Below, in pieces: positions 7,689 to 16,444 of a stretch of 64,000 nucleotides of DNA. The notes under the pieces are model-generated. The model was not told the DNA's origin, made no database searches, and worked only from the letters and a program-made list of their open reading frames with translations. The position numbers were made by a program, and so were the translations under genes. Each line of letters begins with the position of its first letter. Position 1 is the stretch's first letter. This DNA comes from Bacillota bacterium (GTDB taxonomy: Bacteria; Bacillota; Clostridia; Ch29): contig JABVCK010000009.1 in assembly GCA_013540605.1 (NCBI GenBank), forward strand, positions 1 through 64,000, given 5' to 3'.

Positions 7689-8519
7689 GTGGAAAAGCTT
7701 ATCATTACCATAGCACCGACAGGAAATGTCCCAACCAAGGAAACAAACCCGAATACGCCGATTACACCGGATGAGATAGTTGAAGACATAATAAGATGCT
7801 GGAATTTAGGGGCATCTGTGGCACATATACACGTTAGGGATAAGGAAGGGAAACCCACCTGCGACAGGGCAGTTTACAAGGAAATACTTGAAAAGCTGGA
7901 AGCAAGGGGCTGTGATATTATCACCCAGCTTTCAACAGGCGCAAGGGGAGGCGGGGAAGGCGTAGACCCCGCTGAATGGCGTGGACAGATGCTGGATCTG
8001 AATGCAGAAATGGCAAGTCTCTCTACCGGGTCATCCAACTTTGCCACCATGGTAAACTCAAACTCCTTTGAATTAATAGAAGCGCTGGCAAAAAAAATGT
8101 ATGACAACAATATAAAGCCGGAGATTGAAGCCTTTGACCTGGGTATGATAGACAACGCAATATACCTGCAGAAAAAAGGAGTATTGAAAGCACCGATGCA
8201 TTTTAACATGGTTATGAACGTGCTCGGCTCTGTCAGGGGCACGCCAAGGAACCTTCTGCATATGGTTGAGTCTATCCCCCCTGGGTCTACCTTCAATGTC
8301 TGTGGGATAGGTCCGGCCCAGGTACCGATACTCGCTATGTCCATGCTGCTGGGTGGTCATGCCAGGACAGGTCTTGAGGATACATTGTTGTATGAAAAGG
8401 GTGTTCTGGCAACCAATACAATGCTGATGGAGAGGGTACTAAGATTAGCCAGGGAGCTTGGCAGAGAAATTGCAACGCCGGATGAAGCGAGGGGAATCCT
8501 GGGACTAAATAAAAAATAG
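7689..8519 (+). CDS. Beta-keto acid cleavage enzyme (BKACE/Kce, DUF849 family)
   Basis: This 276-residue TIM-barrel enzyme belongs to the family of Kce, which condenses a beta-keto acid with acetyl-CoA to give acetoacetate plus a new acyl-CoA. The metal ligands H46 and H48 in VAHIHVRD and E230 in ARTGLEDTLLYEKG line up with Kce numbering. TQLSTGARGG (79-88) is the family loop. Kce proper has a glutamate near residue 14 that binds the substrate amino group; here the corresponding stretch is P-T-G-N-V-P-T, with no acid. The true substrate is therefore probably not 3-keto-5-aminohexanoate. The GTG start follows AAGGGGGAAAATAGA; the preceding stop is 14 bases upstream. No other lysine-fermentation genes are visible nearby. 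CoA transferase genes follow directly. Confidence 0.9.
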   Translation: MEKLIITIAPTGNVPTKETNPNTPITPDEIVEDIIRCWNLGASVAHIHVRDKEGKPTCDRAVYKEILEKLEARGCDIITQLSTGARGGGEGVDPAEWRGQMLDLNAEMASLSTGSSNFATMVNSNSFELIEALAKKMYDNNIKPEIEAFDLGMIDNAIYLQKKGVLKAPMHFNMVMNVLGSVRGTPRNLLHMVESIPPGSTFNVCGIGPAQVPILAMSMLLGGHARTGLEDTLLYEKGVLATNTMLMERVLRLARELGREIATPDEARGILGLNKK

Positions 8520-8530
8520 GGAGGTAGACT

Positions 8531-9193
8531 TTGGTGGACAAAATAAAATCAGTTAAGGAGGCCATTGATCTGGTAAAGCCCGGCATGTCAGTTATGATCG
8601 GAGGCTTTCTGGGCGTGGGCACACCTGAAAAACTGATCGATGAACTCGTGGAGAAAGGTATAGATAATCTTACAATAATAGGCAATGACACGGCATTTCC
8701 GGACAAGGGTATTGGGAAACTGATCGTGGGGAAACGGGCGAAGAAAGTAATAGTATCCCATATTGGTACAAATCCGGAAACGGGCAGGCAGATGAACGAG
8801 GGTGAGCTGGAAGTTGATCTGGTACCACAGGGAACCCTTGCAGAAAGGATTAGATGTGCGGGTGCAGGGCTTGGTGGCTTTCTAACCCCGACCGGTCTTG
8901 GCACAGTAGTTGAACAGGGTAAACAAAAGATTACTGTTGACGGTCAAGAATACCTGCTTGAACTCCCACTGAAGGCAGACGTAGCGTTGATTAAAGGTCA
9001 TAAGGTTGACAGGAAGGGTAATATATATTATAGAAAGACCGCAAGGAATTTCAATCCCATAATGGCGATGGCAGCAGATACTGTAATAGTTGAAGCGGAG
9101 GAAATCGTAGAGGTTGGGGGTATCGAAGCAAATGATGTTATGACTCCCGGTTTGTTTGTAGACATAATAGTGTCAGGGAGGGATGAAAAATGA
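8531..9193 (+). CDS. Acetate/butyrate-acetoacetate CoA-transferase, alpha-type subunit (AtoD-like)
   Basis: This 220-residue family I CoA-transferase subunit A begins with [25 protein letters not shown], the glycine-rich start typical of AtoD/ScoA. It continues with [40 protein letters not shown] and the [17 protein letters not shown] signature. It pairs with the next gene, which supplies the catalytic glutamate. The complex moves CoA between acyl-CoA and acetoacetate or acetate. GGAGGTAGACT precedes the TTG; a GTG one codon later is an equally possible start. The last bases overlap the next gene by an ATGA junction, indicating translational coupling. In context it should salvage CoA from the acyl-CoA made by BKACE or activate acetoacetate. 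Confidence 0.92.
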   Translation: MVDKIKSVKEAIDLVKPGMSVMIGGFLGVGTPEKLIDELVEKGIDNLTIIGNDTAFPDKGIGKLIVGKRAKKVIVSHIGTNPETGRQMNEGELEVDLVPQGTLAERIRCAGAGLGGFLTPTGLGTVVEQGKQKITVDGQEYLLELPLKADVALIKGHKVDRKGNIYYRKTARNFNPIMAMAADTVIVEAEEIVEVGGIEANDVMTPGLFVDIIVSGRDEK

Positions 9194-9855
9194 TTGAGAG
9201 CAAGGAAAGAAGAAGAGAAATAATCGTTAAGAGAGTTGCCCAAGAGTTCAGAGATGGCGATGTAGTAAACCTTGGCATCGGTCTTCCCACATTGGTAGCC
9301 AACTATCTGCCGGAGGGCATAGACATAACCCTTCAATCCGAGAACGGTTTTGTCGGTATGGGACCGGCACCGGAACCGGGCGGTGAGGACCCGGACCTGA
9401 CAAACGCAGGAGCCCAGCCCGTAACAGCTCTCGACGGCGCAGCGTTTTTCGATAGCTGCATGTCCTTCTCAATAATAAGGGGAGGACACGTTGACGCTAC
9501 CGTTCTGGGTGCACTGCAGGTGGACAAAAAAGGCAATCTTGCAAACTGGATGATCCCCGGGAAAATGGTTCCCGGGATGGGGGGAGCCATGGACCTTGTT
9601 GTGGGAGCAAAGAAAGTTATACTCGCCATGGAGCACACAGCAAAGGGTCAGCCCAAGATACTCAATGAATGTACCCTTCCATTAACTGCAAAGGAACAGG
9701 TTAACCTTATAGTGACCGATATGGGGGTTATAGAGGTTACGGACAGGGGCCTGGTTTTAAAGGAGATTGCGCCTGACACTGCGGTTGACGAAGTTGTAGA
9801 GGCAACAGAAGCGCCCCTGATAATAGCCGAGGACCTTAAGGTGATGGAGGTATAG
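9190..9855 (+). CDS. Acetate/butyrate-acetoacetate CoA-transferase, beta-type subunit (AtoA-like)
   Basis: This 221-residue family I CoA-transferase subunit B carries the catalytic glutamate E51 in the S-E-N-G motif, which forms the glutamyl-CoA thioester during catalysis. Other family blocks are [14 protein letters not shown] (26-39), [15 protein letters not shown] and the [13 protein letters not shown] segment. The start ATG overlaps the alpha-subunit stop (ATGA), and the gene closes the sigma54-driven cluster. About 220 bases without a gene follow before the transporter operon. The product is cytoplasmic and should act with the alpha subunit as a heterotetramer. The acyl group is unknown. 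Confidence 0.93.
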   Translation: MIESKERRREIIVKRVAQEFRDGDVVNLGIGLPTLVANYLPEGIDITLQSENGFVGMGPAPEPGGEDPDLTNAGAQPVTALDGAAFFDSCMSFSIIRGGHVDATVLGALQVDKKGNLANWMIPGKMVPGMGGAMDLVVGAKKVILAMEHTAKGQPKILNECTLPLTAKEQVNLIVTDMGVIEVTDRGLVLKEIAPDTAVDEVVEATEAPLIIAEDLKVMEV

Positions 9856-10079
9856 CATAAATACGATTGCGGCTATGCATATTACAGAATTTTCTGACTA
9901 ACCTACAAAAATACACCAGATACTACATAAATTCCATAGAGGATTTGGGACCTGCCCGAAGAAATATTTGTATACATTTTATTTATTTCGCCGCATTTTC
10001 ATTCAGGGGGTGATAGTCGCAAGCCACCGTTTAAATTATGCAGGCGAATAGTCAAATTAAAGATTAAGGAGGTTGAAGA

Positions 10080-11069
10080 ATGAAAAAAAGAGCTTTATTG
10101 TTTAGCTTGGCTGCTTTGCTAATACTATCCCTTGCTGTAGGATGCAGCAAACCTGCTGCTGAAGGGGAAAAACCCGCTGAGGAGCCGGCAAAGAAGCTTG
10201 AGCTTCTGTATGCTACGGGTGGAACCGCTGGAACTTACTATCCCCTTGGAGGCGCGATGGCAAACGTATGGAACGAAAACATCAGCAGTATAAACGTTAC
10301 AGTACAGCCATCGGGTGCATCGATCGAGAACATTAAGCTCCTTGCAACAGGCCAGGCGGATGTATGTATGGCTATGAACAATATAGCTGACGCGGCCTGG
10401 AAGGGTGAAGGCGAATTTGCCCAGCCGCTGCAGAACTTTAGGGCAGTAGGCGTTGTATACCCGGAGGTTGTTCAGGGGGTTGCCCTCAAGGAAGCGAACA
10501 TCACCAAGCCCGAGGACATGAAGGGTAAGAAAGTAGCCCTCGGTCCGACCGGAAGCGGAACTCAGGCCGCTACGAAGGTTATCCTCCAGGCTGTGGGCAT
10601 GAGCGAGAGCGATGTCAAGGGCGAGTATGCAACCTTTGGTGACGCTGTTATGAAGATGAAGGACGGTCAGCTTGACGCAGCATGGAACGTTATAGCTGCT
10701 CCCGGAGCAGCTATAGTAGACCTCAATACTTCAAGGGACATCACTATGATTGAGATTGATGATGAAACCCTTGAAAGAATTAGAGAAATATATCCCCTTG
10801 TTACAAGGTATGTTATCCCCGGAGGTACATACAGGAGCGTACCGAACGATGTCAATACAATATCCTTCCAGGCAGTTCTGTACGTAAGGGAAGACCTACC
10901 GGAAGACGTGGTATATGAAATGACCAAGGTTATGTACGAGAAGAATGCCGAGATAGGAAAGGGTCATGCAATGGGTGGGCAGATTACTATTGATAAGGCC
11001 CTTGATGGTATAACCACCGATTTCCATCCCGGTGCAATCAAGTACTATAAAGAAAAAGGCGTAATGTAA
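10080..11069 (+). CDS. TAXI-family TRAP transporter solute-binding lipoprotein
   Basis: This 329-residue TAXI (TRAP-associated extracytoplasmic immunogenic) protein captures a solute outside the membrane for the fused permease encoded downstream. The lipobox is L-A-V-G-C with C22, followed by a K/E/A-rich linker. The mature protein opens with LLYATGGTAGTYYPLGGAMA, the defining TAXI motif, and contains PSGASIENIKLLATGQADV and KKVALGPTGSGTQAATK. AAGGAGGTTGAAGA precedes the ATG. A 224-base gap separates it from the CoA transferase genes, so it probably has its own promoter. TAXI ligands known elsewhere include glutamate and other carboxylates; the neighbouring aminotransferase and BKACE genes suggest an amino or keto acid, which is inference. 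Confidence 0.95.
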   Translation: MKKRALLFSLAALLILSLAVGCSKPAAEGEKPAEEPAKKLELLYATGGTAGTYYPLGGAMANVWNENISSINVTVQPSGASIENIKLLATGQADVCMAMNNIADAAWKGEGEFAQPLQNFRAVGVVYPEVVQGVALKEANITKPEDMKGKKVALGPTGSGTQAATKVILQAVGMSESDVKGEYATFGDAVMKMKDGQLDAAWNVIAAPGAAIVDLNTSRDITMIEIDDETLERIREIYPLVTRYVIPGGTYRSVPNDVNTISFQAVLYVREDLPEDVVYEMTKVMYEKNAEIGKGHAMGGQITIDKALDGITTDFHPGAIKYYKEKGVM

Positions 11070-11098
11070 AAATAAAAAGCAAAATCCTAAAGGGGGTT

Positions 11099-11129
11099 AA
11101 AAGCCGGGGAGGTATTTCCCCCGGCTTTT
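11099..11129 (+). terminator. Hairpin between binding-protein and permease genes
   Basis: AAAAGCCGGGG pairs with CCCCGGCTTTT around a short loop, and the 3' arm ends in a run of T. Such partial terminators commonly reduce permease expression relative to the abundant binding protein. The next start codon is only a few bases away. Confidence 0.7.
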
Positions 11130-11134
11130 ACTTT

Positions 11135-11671
11135 ATGAAAAAATGGAATATAATGGTTATGAGTATTGTTCTAATAATTATTACAGTACTGGTCACGGTG
11201 AAAACTGATGTGCTACGAATATATGATGCAGACAGAGATGATGATGAACAAGCCTTGATTTATCAGACAGCTGTTGGAGAAGAGAACGAACTAATCCTAA
11301 GGTGGAAGCACTCAGTCACCAAGCAGTATGTTATAGAAAAATTCAGGATAAACGAGGACAGGGGCTTCGATGTTGTAGAAATGATATTCAACGAACATGG
11401 ACCCAACCTGCCAAAGGGTCCGGAAATGGGGACCAAATGGGAGATCAAGGACGGATATTTTAGGGTCTATAATTATAATCTTACCTTTAATGAATTACCG
11501 GTAAGGATAGGACAGGTCGTGGCGCAGCATTTTATTGATTTTAGAGGCAAAGAAATACCTTTAAATATTGTTGATGAGCCAGGAGGTTATGTAATAATCC
11601 GTGTTGAAAATGTAACACTACTTGATTTTATTGAAAAGGGGGCAAAAATTTGGCTGAGAAATTTAGCGTAA
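11135..11671 (+). CDS. DUF1850-domain protein of TAXI-TRAP operons
   Basis: This 178-residue protein has an N-terminal hydrophobic segment (about 7-23) and an exported domain of the DUF1850 type. The domain contains the typical F-R-I-NED..Y-block, LRWKHSVTKQYVIEKF and the FNEHGPNLPKGPEM segment. DUF1850 proteins are found almost only between TAXI binding proteins and fused TRAP permeases, as here; their role is not established. No strong ribosome site is visible because the terminator-like hairpin immediately precedes the ATG. The 3' end overlaps the TTG start of the permease gene by 22 bases, implying coupled translation. Confidence 0.85.
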   Translation: MKKWNIMVMSIVLIIITVLVTVKTDVLRIYDADRDDDEQALIYQTAVGEENELILRWKHSVTKQYVIEKFRINEDRGFDVVEMIFNEHGPNLPKGPEMGTKWEIKDGYFRVYNYNLTFNELPVRIGQVVAQHFIDFRGKEIPLNIVDEPGGYVIIRVENVTLLDFIEKGAKIWLRNLA

Positions 11672-13614
11672 AAAACCTGAGTCAGGGAATAGACAGCGAA
11701 TCCATAATGGCCCAGTATGACAGGGAGTTCGCCTATAGAAGGTTCCAGGGGCCTATGAAGTATATAGTTTCCACGATAGCCATCGTATGGGCCATACTTC
11801 AGTTGTATACGGCGGCCTTCGGGGTATTCCCTCCAACCCTTCAAAGGGCACCCCATGTGGGTTTTGCATTGGTACTTATTTTCCTTCTCTACCCGTTTAG
11901 AACCAAGAACTCGGACAAAGGTATTCCGTGGTATGATTATATACTGGTTGCCTTATCTCTTATGGTTTCCATATACCATATTATCGAATATGAAGGAATA
12001 ATATACAGGGTTGGACTTTTTAATAAGACCGATACCATCATATCGGTAATAGCAGTACTTCTTGTCCTGGAAGCGACCAGGAGGATTGCGGGTCCGGTAC
12101 TTGTTACGTTGGCATCCTTCTTCCTGCTGTATGCCTATTTCGGACCGTATTTTCCCGGGCTGTTTTCCCACAGGGGTTACAACATCTATAGAATAGCAAC
12201 CTACGGATGGCTGCAGACAGAGTCGATACTGGGCATACCGATAATGGTTTCCTCCACATTTATATTCCTGTTCCTGGTTTTTGCAAGCTTTCTCAAGAAA
12301 ACCGGTATAGGGGACTGGCTGACTGACCTTGCATTGGCGGTTGCCGGCCATGCTACGGGTGGTCCCGCTAAGGCAGCTGTTGTGGCAAGCGCAACCCAGG
12401 GTACGGTTTCGGGTAGTTCGGTTGCCAACACGGTAGGGACCGGTTCAATAACCATACCCCTTATGAAGAGCATAGGCTATAGGTCTGAATTTGCTGCAGC
12501 GGTCGAAGCAGCAGCATCGACCGGTGGGCAGCTAATGCCACCAATAATGGGCGCAGCGGCCTTTATTATGACGGAATTCACAAACCTGCCATATATTACT
12601 ATAGCTCTATCTGCAGCAATACCGGCGATCCTGTATTTTACCGGCATCTTTGTAATGGTTCACCTAGAGGCGAAGAAAACCGGCCTTAAGGGTTTGCCGA
12701 AGAGTCAGCTTCCCAGTGCCAAGAAGCTTATAAAAGAGAAATGGTTTCTATCACTCCCGATTTTTGGTATTATATACTTCTTGGCTTCGGGCCAGTCGCC
12801 GATGAAAGCGGCCTTTTACGGGATAGTGCTTACGATATTGGTGAGCTTTATTCGCAAGGATACGAGAATCGGGTTCAAAGGAATCCTTGAGGGTCTGGAG
12901 GACGGCGCCCGCTCTGCTCTTCCGGTTGTTATGGCTTGTGCCTCTGCCGGTATCATAGTAGGTGTTGTGACGCTGACCGGACTGGGGCTTAAGCTTGCCC
13001 ACGGTATAGTAAAACTTTCGGCCGGTAATATTTACCTCACTATGGTATTCACAATGATAGCGTCCATAATACTGGGAATGGGCATGCCCACAACTGCAAA
13101 CTACATTATCCAAGCTACCATTGCGGCTCCAGCGCTGGTAACCGTGGGTGTACCGGTTATCGCCGCACATCTCTTCGTGTTTTACTTTGGGATAATTGCA
13201 GATATAACACCGCCGGTTGCACTAGCAGCCTTTGCGGGTTCGGGAATAGCGGGTTCAAACCCGTTTAAGACGGGTATTCAAGCTTCAAAGCTCGCCTTTG
13301 CGGCCTACCTGGTACCGTATATTTTTGCAACATCGCCTGTTCTTGTGCTGTATGAGGCTACCCCTCTAAAATTAACCATTGCTCTGATAACTGCCTTAAT
13401 CGGAATGGTAGGTATAGGGGGAGGAGTAAGCGGATTTCTTGTTACCCGCTGTAAGTCTTGGGAAAGGATTCTGCTTTTTGCTACAGGATTGGGGCTGGTT
13501 GTTGTCAACTGGAGGGTTAATCTGGTAGCAGGGGCTGTATTCGCCTTAATCTATCTGCTTCTAAGAAATAGGGCAAGAAAGGAAGACATGAAACTCAGGG
13601 AACAAAACGCATAA
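11650..13614 (+). CDS. TRAP transporter fused permease (DctQM-type, TAXI family)
   Basis: This 654-residue polytopic membrane protein combines the small four-helix and the large twelve-helix TRAP subunits in one chain, as in TAXI systems. An N-terminal cytoplasmic tail is followed by the Q-like helices (about 40-140). The M-like part contains GTVSGSSVANTVGTGSITIPLMK, PPIMGAAAFIM, a second half with GMGMPTTANYIIQ and DITPPVALAAFAGSGIAGSNP. These repeated G-x-x-x-T/P motifs form the solute and sodium sites in the family. The TTG start follows AAAAGGGGGCAAAAAT and overlaps the DUF1850 gene. A strong terminator follows the stop. The transporter should import the TAXI ligand using a sodium or proton gradient. 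Confidence 0.95.
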   Translation: MAEKFSVKNLSQGIDSESIMAQYDREFAYRRFQGPMKYIVSTIAIVWAILQLYTAAFGVFPPTLQRAPHVGFALVLIFLLYPFRTKNSDKGIPWYDYILVALSLMVSIYHIIEYEGIIYRVGLFNKTDTIISVIAVLLVLEATRRIAGPVLVTLASFFLLYAYFGPYFPGLFSHRGYNIYRIATYGWLQTESILGIPIMVSSTFIFLFLVFASFLKKTGIGDWLTDLALAVAGHATGGPAKAAVVASATQGTVSGSSVANTVGTGSITIPLMKSIGYRSEFAAAVEAAASTGGQLMPPIMGAAAFIMTEFTNLPYITIALSAAIPAILYFTGIFVMVHLEAKKTGLKGLPKSQLPSAKKLIKEKWFLSLPIFGIIYFLASGQSPMKAAFYGIVLTILVSFIRKDTRIGFKGILEGLEDGARSALPVVMACASAGIIVGVVTLTGLGLKLAHGIVKLSAGNIYLTMVFTMIASIILGMGMPTTANYIIQATIAAPALVTVGVPVIAAHLFVFYFGIIADITPPVALAAFAGSGIAGSNPFKTGIQASKLAFAAYLVPYIFATSPVLVLYEATPLKLTIALITALIGMVGIGGGVSGFLVTRCKSWERILLFATGLGLVVVNWRVNLVAGAVFALIYLLLRNRARKEDMKLREQNA

Positions 13615-13618
13615 AAAA

Positions 13619-13655
13619 CCACACCGGCATTCAAATATGCCGGTGTGTATTTTTA
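13619..13655 (+). terminator. Rho-independent terminator of the TRAP operon
   Basis: ACACCGGCAT and ATGCCGGTGT form a perfect 10-bp stem around TCAAAT, followed by GTATTTTT. It lies directly after the permease stop and before the convergent two-component genes. Confidence 0.9.
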
Positions 13656-13663
13656 CAGGTCAG

Positions 13664-14558
13664 TTATTTTGAAAGCTGCAGCATGATGCCCTCCAGGAAT
13701 TTTTTTACGTTAATCTTGCCATGGTAGCAGGAATTATCCCGCAGAAAATCCATCTCCTGCTTTACTTCCTTGAAGTCGAACAGGCATGTAGAATACTTGG
13801 TAAAATTTGGGGCTGTTCGGGTTTTCGATGCCCATTGTTGCAATATTCTGCAAGGCCTTGGCTACAGCCCTGCGGATTCTCTGCTCTATCGCCTTAACTC
13901 CTGAAGAGGACTGATAGGGCTCGCCTTCCTGCATGTAATGGTCACTTAGAATTTCATACATGCTGCTTAACTTGTAATTGTAATGCTCGCCCACCGAATT
14001 TTTCTTATCCCGTATCAGCTCCAGCATTTTCTTTATGTCCATGCTCCCTGCTTCACCGGTTATCCCCAAATCCGAAAGAATGGTGTCTATCGTCCTTGCA
14101 CCGGTGTGGGATACCAATTCCCCGGAGGCATACTCCCTAGGGCTTATACTTTCCACCGTCCGGTGTATAATTGATAGAGACTTTTTAAGGTTTATCAGTT
14201 CTTTGACTCTGTCGATAACGGAAACAACTTCTATTATATTTATAGGCTTGTGTATATAAAACTCTATTCCGCACTGGTATGCAAGGGTTATCATGTCTTC
14301 AGCGTCGACCTGGGATATCATAATAAAATTACTGTAGGATTCCGCTTTTTTCAACTTTTTAATAGTTTCTATTCCGTCCATGCCCGGAATTAAAAGGTCC
14401 ATTAGTACAATATCAGGTTTCAGCTCAAGTATCGCTTCGTACGCAGAATTACCGTTGTCCGTTTCCCCTACAACCCTACCAAGATCCTTTGAAGTAATAA
14501 TATTTGACAATACCTTCCTTACGCTGATATCGTCATCAACTATATAAAAGGTAAGCAT
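13664..14558 (-). pseudogene. GlnL/YcbB-like response regulator interrupted by a single-base frameshift
   Basis: The first frame gives 274 residues: a receiver (D8-D9-D10, phospho-acceptor D54 in VLMDLLIPGMDG, HKP near 108-110) and most of a YcbB-type domain with AIEQRIRRAVAKALQNIA. As read, the frame leaves the family sequence at ENPNSPKF and ends in an unrelated tail. Removing one T from the TTTT run (complement of 13802-13805) restores FTKYSTCLFDFKEVKQEM and a KINVKKFLEGIMLQL end stopping at 13664. That tail corresponds to the NPKF..YASKFFDF and KKF regions of B. subtilis GlnL. The lesion is either a real mutation or a homopolymer sequencing error. The kinase gene lies 3 bases upstream. 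Homologues activate glutamine/glutamate uptake and use; here the neighbouring TRAP transporter is the likely target. Confidence 0.8.
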
Positions 14559-14561
14559 ATG

Positions 14562-15851
14562 TTACTCTCCTTTTCCCGTTATTTTTATTTTGGGTATATA
14601 AACGGTAAAACTAGTACCTTTCCCCGGTGTAGAGTTTACTGTAATCTTACCATCCAGGTGTTCTACTATGGACTTGACATGGGTTAAACCAAGGCCTGTT
14701 GACATTGTACCGGTTTTTTCATCATATTTTGTAGAATAACCGGGCTCAAATATTACCTGCAAATCCTCCTCCGGAATGCCCGAACCGTTGTCGGAAACCT
14801 CAATAACAACGCTATTGTTCATAGTGTATTCCTTTACCTTGATTTCACCGGTTTTGTCCGCTGCATCGATAGCGTTAAAAATGAGGTTATTGAGAATTGA
14901 TACCAGAGAATAATATTCCTTAGTATAATAATTATCCGAAGAGGAAAATTTCAGCTTTATCTTTTTACCTATGCTGTCAATATATCTCTTGCTGTTGTTT
15001 CTGATGATTTCAAAAATTTCTGAGATGTTCATTTTTTCATCCTTTATGGGATTTGGCAGAAGTTTCTCTATACCGGTAATTACCCTCTGGTAATCCTTCT
15101 TGATCTCGTGGATATCCCTGGCCACCGAAAGGGCTTGATTCTTATAAGACTGGTATTGGTCTTTACCAGTATCATCCTCTAAGTCATTTATGCTCATATA
15201 CATGGAATAGCTGTCCCTCATAACCTTTTCTATATCTTTCATTGATTTTCGGAGGTAAAATAGTTCCGCCTTAAGGTTTGAAATGAACATGAGAAGTTCT
15301 ATATACCTGCTGTAATGAGCTTTTTTCAGTATCAGAACATTATACAGTTTTATCGACCAATATCCCAATACGGCGATGAAGCTTCTCGACAGGCCAACGA
15401 TCAATAAGCTGGATATCACTGCAGGTATATCCTTGAGTATCTGGTTTCTTATTACCAGTTCGATCACATTGGACAGGCTGTCCATGGTAGTAAGCAGCAC
15501 TATTATAAGAAGAGGCTTTTCTGCATGGTTTCTGGCATCCAGAAGATAAAACAGCAAGCCGTAGAGCAGGTAATACATGCCTCCAGGATAGTGTTTTGTG
15601 ATTATACTCATTACTTCCAGGTTTTGATTGAGATACTCCAGGATAAACCTTCCGAGGAATACAAAAAGGCTTACGGCACAGGCGGACAATACAATGGGCA
15701 GTTCTGAAAAATACAGCAGTGAAAATGAAAAGATAATTGGGCTTAACGCAAGCCTGAAATCGGTGCCAAAGGGGTAGAAATATATCTGTCCTGTGATAAA
15801 GGTGACCAAGCCGAACAACAACAGTTTTTTAATCATTGCAAATCTGCTCAC
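14562..15851 (-). CDS. GlnK/YcbA-like sensor histidine kinase
   Basis: This 429-residue kinase has six or so N-terminal membrane helices (about 7-170), a coiled-coil linker, a dimerisation helix with probable phospho-acceptor H248 in ARDIHEIKKDYQ, and a GHKL ATPase. The ATPase shows the N box LNNLIFNAIDAADK, G1 EVSDNGSGIPEED, F box and G2 TGLGLTHVKSIVEHLDG. The architecture and the adjoining YcbB-type regulator match the GlnK-GlnL pair of Bacillus. The GTG start follows GGAAAGGATAGAATACA; an ATG five codons on is an alternative. The pair reads convergently with the TRAP operon. Its signal is probably glutamine, glutamate or a related amino acid, by analogy only. Confidence 0.88.
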   Translation of the reverse strand: MSRFAMIKKLLLFGLVTFITGQIYFYPFGTDFRLALSPIIFSFSLLYFSELPIVLSACAVSLFVFLGRFILEYLNQNLEVMSIITKHYPGGMYYLLYGLLFYLLDARNHAEKPLLIIVLLTTMDSLSNVIELVIRNQILKDIPAVISSLLIVGLSRSFIAVLGYWSIKLYNVLILKKAHYSRYIELLMFISNLKAELFYLRKSMKDIEKVMRDSYSMYMSINDLEDDTGKDQYQSYKNQALSVARDIHEIKKDYQRVITGIEKLLPNPIKDEKMNISEIFEIIRNNSKRYIDSIGKKIKLKFSSSDNYYTKEYYSLVSILNNLIFNAIDAADKTGEIKVKEYTMNNSVVIEVSDNGSGIPEEDLQVIFEPGYSTKYDEKTGTMSTGLGLTHVKSIVEHLDGKITVNSTPGKGTSFTVYIPKIKITGKGE

Positions 15852-15925
15852 TGTATTCTATCCTTTCCCGTTTCTATGCCTGCCGCCATTCTCCAGTGCA
15901 AGGGCAGAACCCGGGGAATACAACA

Positions 15926-15950
15926 AAACAATAGGGAAACCCTATTGTTT
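15926..15950 (-). terminator. Hairpin terminator after bactofilin gene
   Basis: AAACAATAGGG and CCCTATTGTTT are perfect complements around a 3-base loop. On the minus strand the stem is followed by TGTTGTATT. It lies between the bactofilin stop and the start of the kinase gene and would end the bactofilin transcript. Confidence 0.6.
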
Positions 15951-15958
15951 GCCAGATA

Positions 15959-16366
15959 TTATTCTGCATGTCTGGTTTCAGGCTTTGCTCCGCTTGAGGC
16001 GGCTGCGGTTTTATTTCCCATTATGCATCTTCCTGTAAATACCGCACCTTCGTCAACTACAAAATTGCCTACCTCCACGTCTCCATCAACGGAAGACGAA
16101 GATGTGAGGTGAACCTGTCCCTTTACTTTCAGGTTTCCTTCCACTTTACCGCTTACATGGGCGTTGGTAGCATTGACGTTGCCTATTATTTTTCCTGTTT
16201 CACCAACTACAATATCACCTTCGATATTTAGTTCCCCTTCGAAGACCCCCTCAATTCTCACCGTACCGCTCGCATTCATATTGCCTTTGAAGTTTGAAGA
16301 TTTTCCTATCAGAGTATCTACCTTGTCATATTTGGGAGCTGCATCATCTTTCCTGTTGCTGAACAT
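15959..16366 (-). CDS. Bactofilin (polymer-forming cytoskeletal protein)
   Basis: This 135-residue bactofilin (DUF583) has a short disordered N-terminus, then a right-handed beta-helix built from about 17-residue repeats. Examples are TVRIEGVFEGELNIEGDIVVGETGKIIGNV and HVSGKVEGNLKVKGQVHLTSSSSVDGDV. The C-terminus is disordered. Bactofilins self-assemble into filaments that position cell-wall enzymes. In many Firmicutes the gene sits directly after a membrane-anchored M23 peptidase, and the upstream gene here looks like the N-terminal part of such a protein. AGGAGGTAAGTT precedes the ATG. A REP-like palindrome lies between the two genes. Confidence 0.93.
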   Translation of the reverse strand: MFSNRKDDAAPKYDKVDTLIGKSSNFKGNMNASGTVRIEGVFEGELNIEGDIVVGETGKIIGNVNATNAHVSGKVEGNLKVKGQVHLTSSSSVDGDVEVGNFVVDEGAVFTGRCIMGNKTAAASSGAKPETRHAE

Positions 16367-16391
16367 AACTTACCTCCTTATTATTAAAATC

Positions 16392-16438
16392 GGGGACATT
16401 CCGCGGCAAGGAATACCCGCGATTAGCGGTGTGTCCCC
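16392..16438. repeat. REP-like palindrome with GGGGACA...TGTCCCC ends
   Basis: GGGGACA (16392-16398) pairs with TGTCCCC (16432-16438). Inside are two smaller hairpins, TTCC-GCGGCAA-GGAA and CCGC-GATTA-GCGG, giving a cloverleaf-like fold. Partial copies of the GGGGACA end occur at 1621, 17206 and 55946. It lies exactly between the truncated M23-type gene and the bactofilin gene. Confidence 0.7.
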
Positions 16439-16444
16439 ATACCT

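Noticed and set aside
7689-9855. Lysine fermentation cluster (kam/kce/kdd/kal)
   Set aside because: Only the BKACE and CoA-transferase-like genes are present; aminomutases, the 3,5-diaminohexanoate dehydrogenase and the ammonia lyase are absent, and the amino-binding acid of Kce is not conserved.
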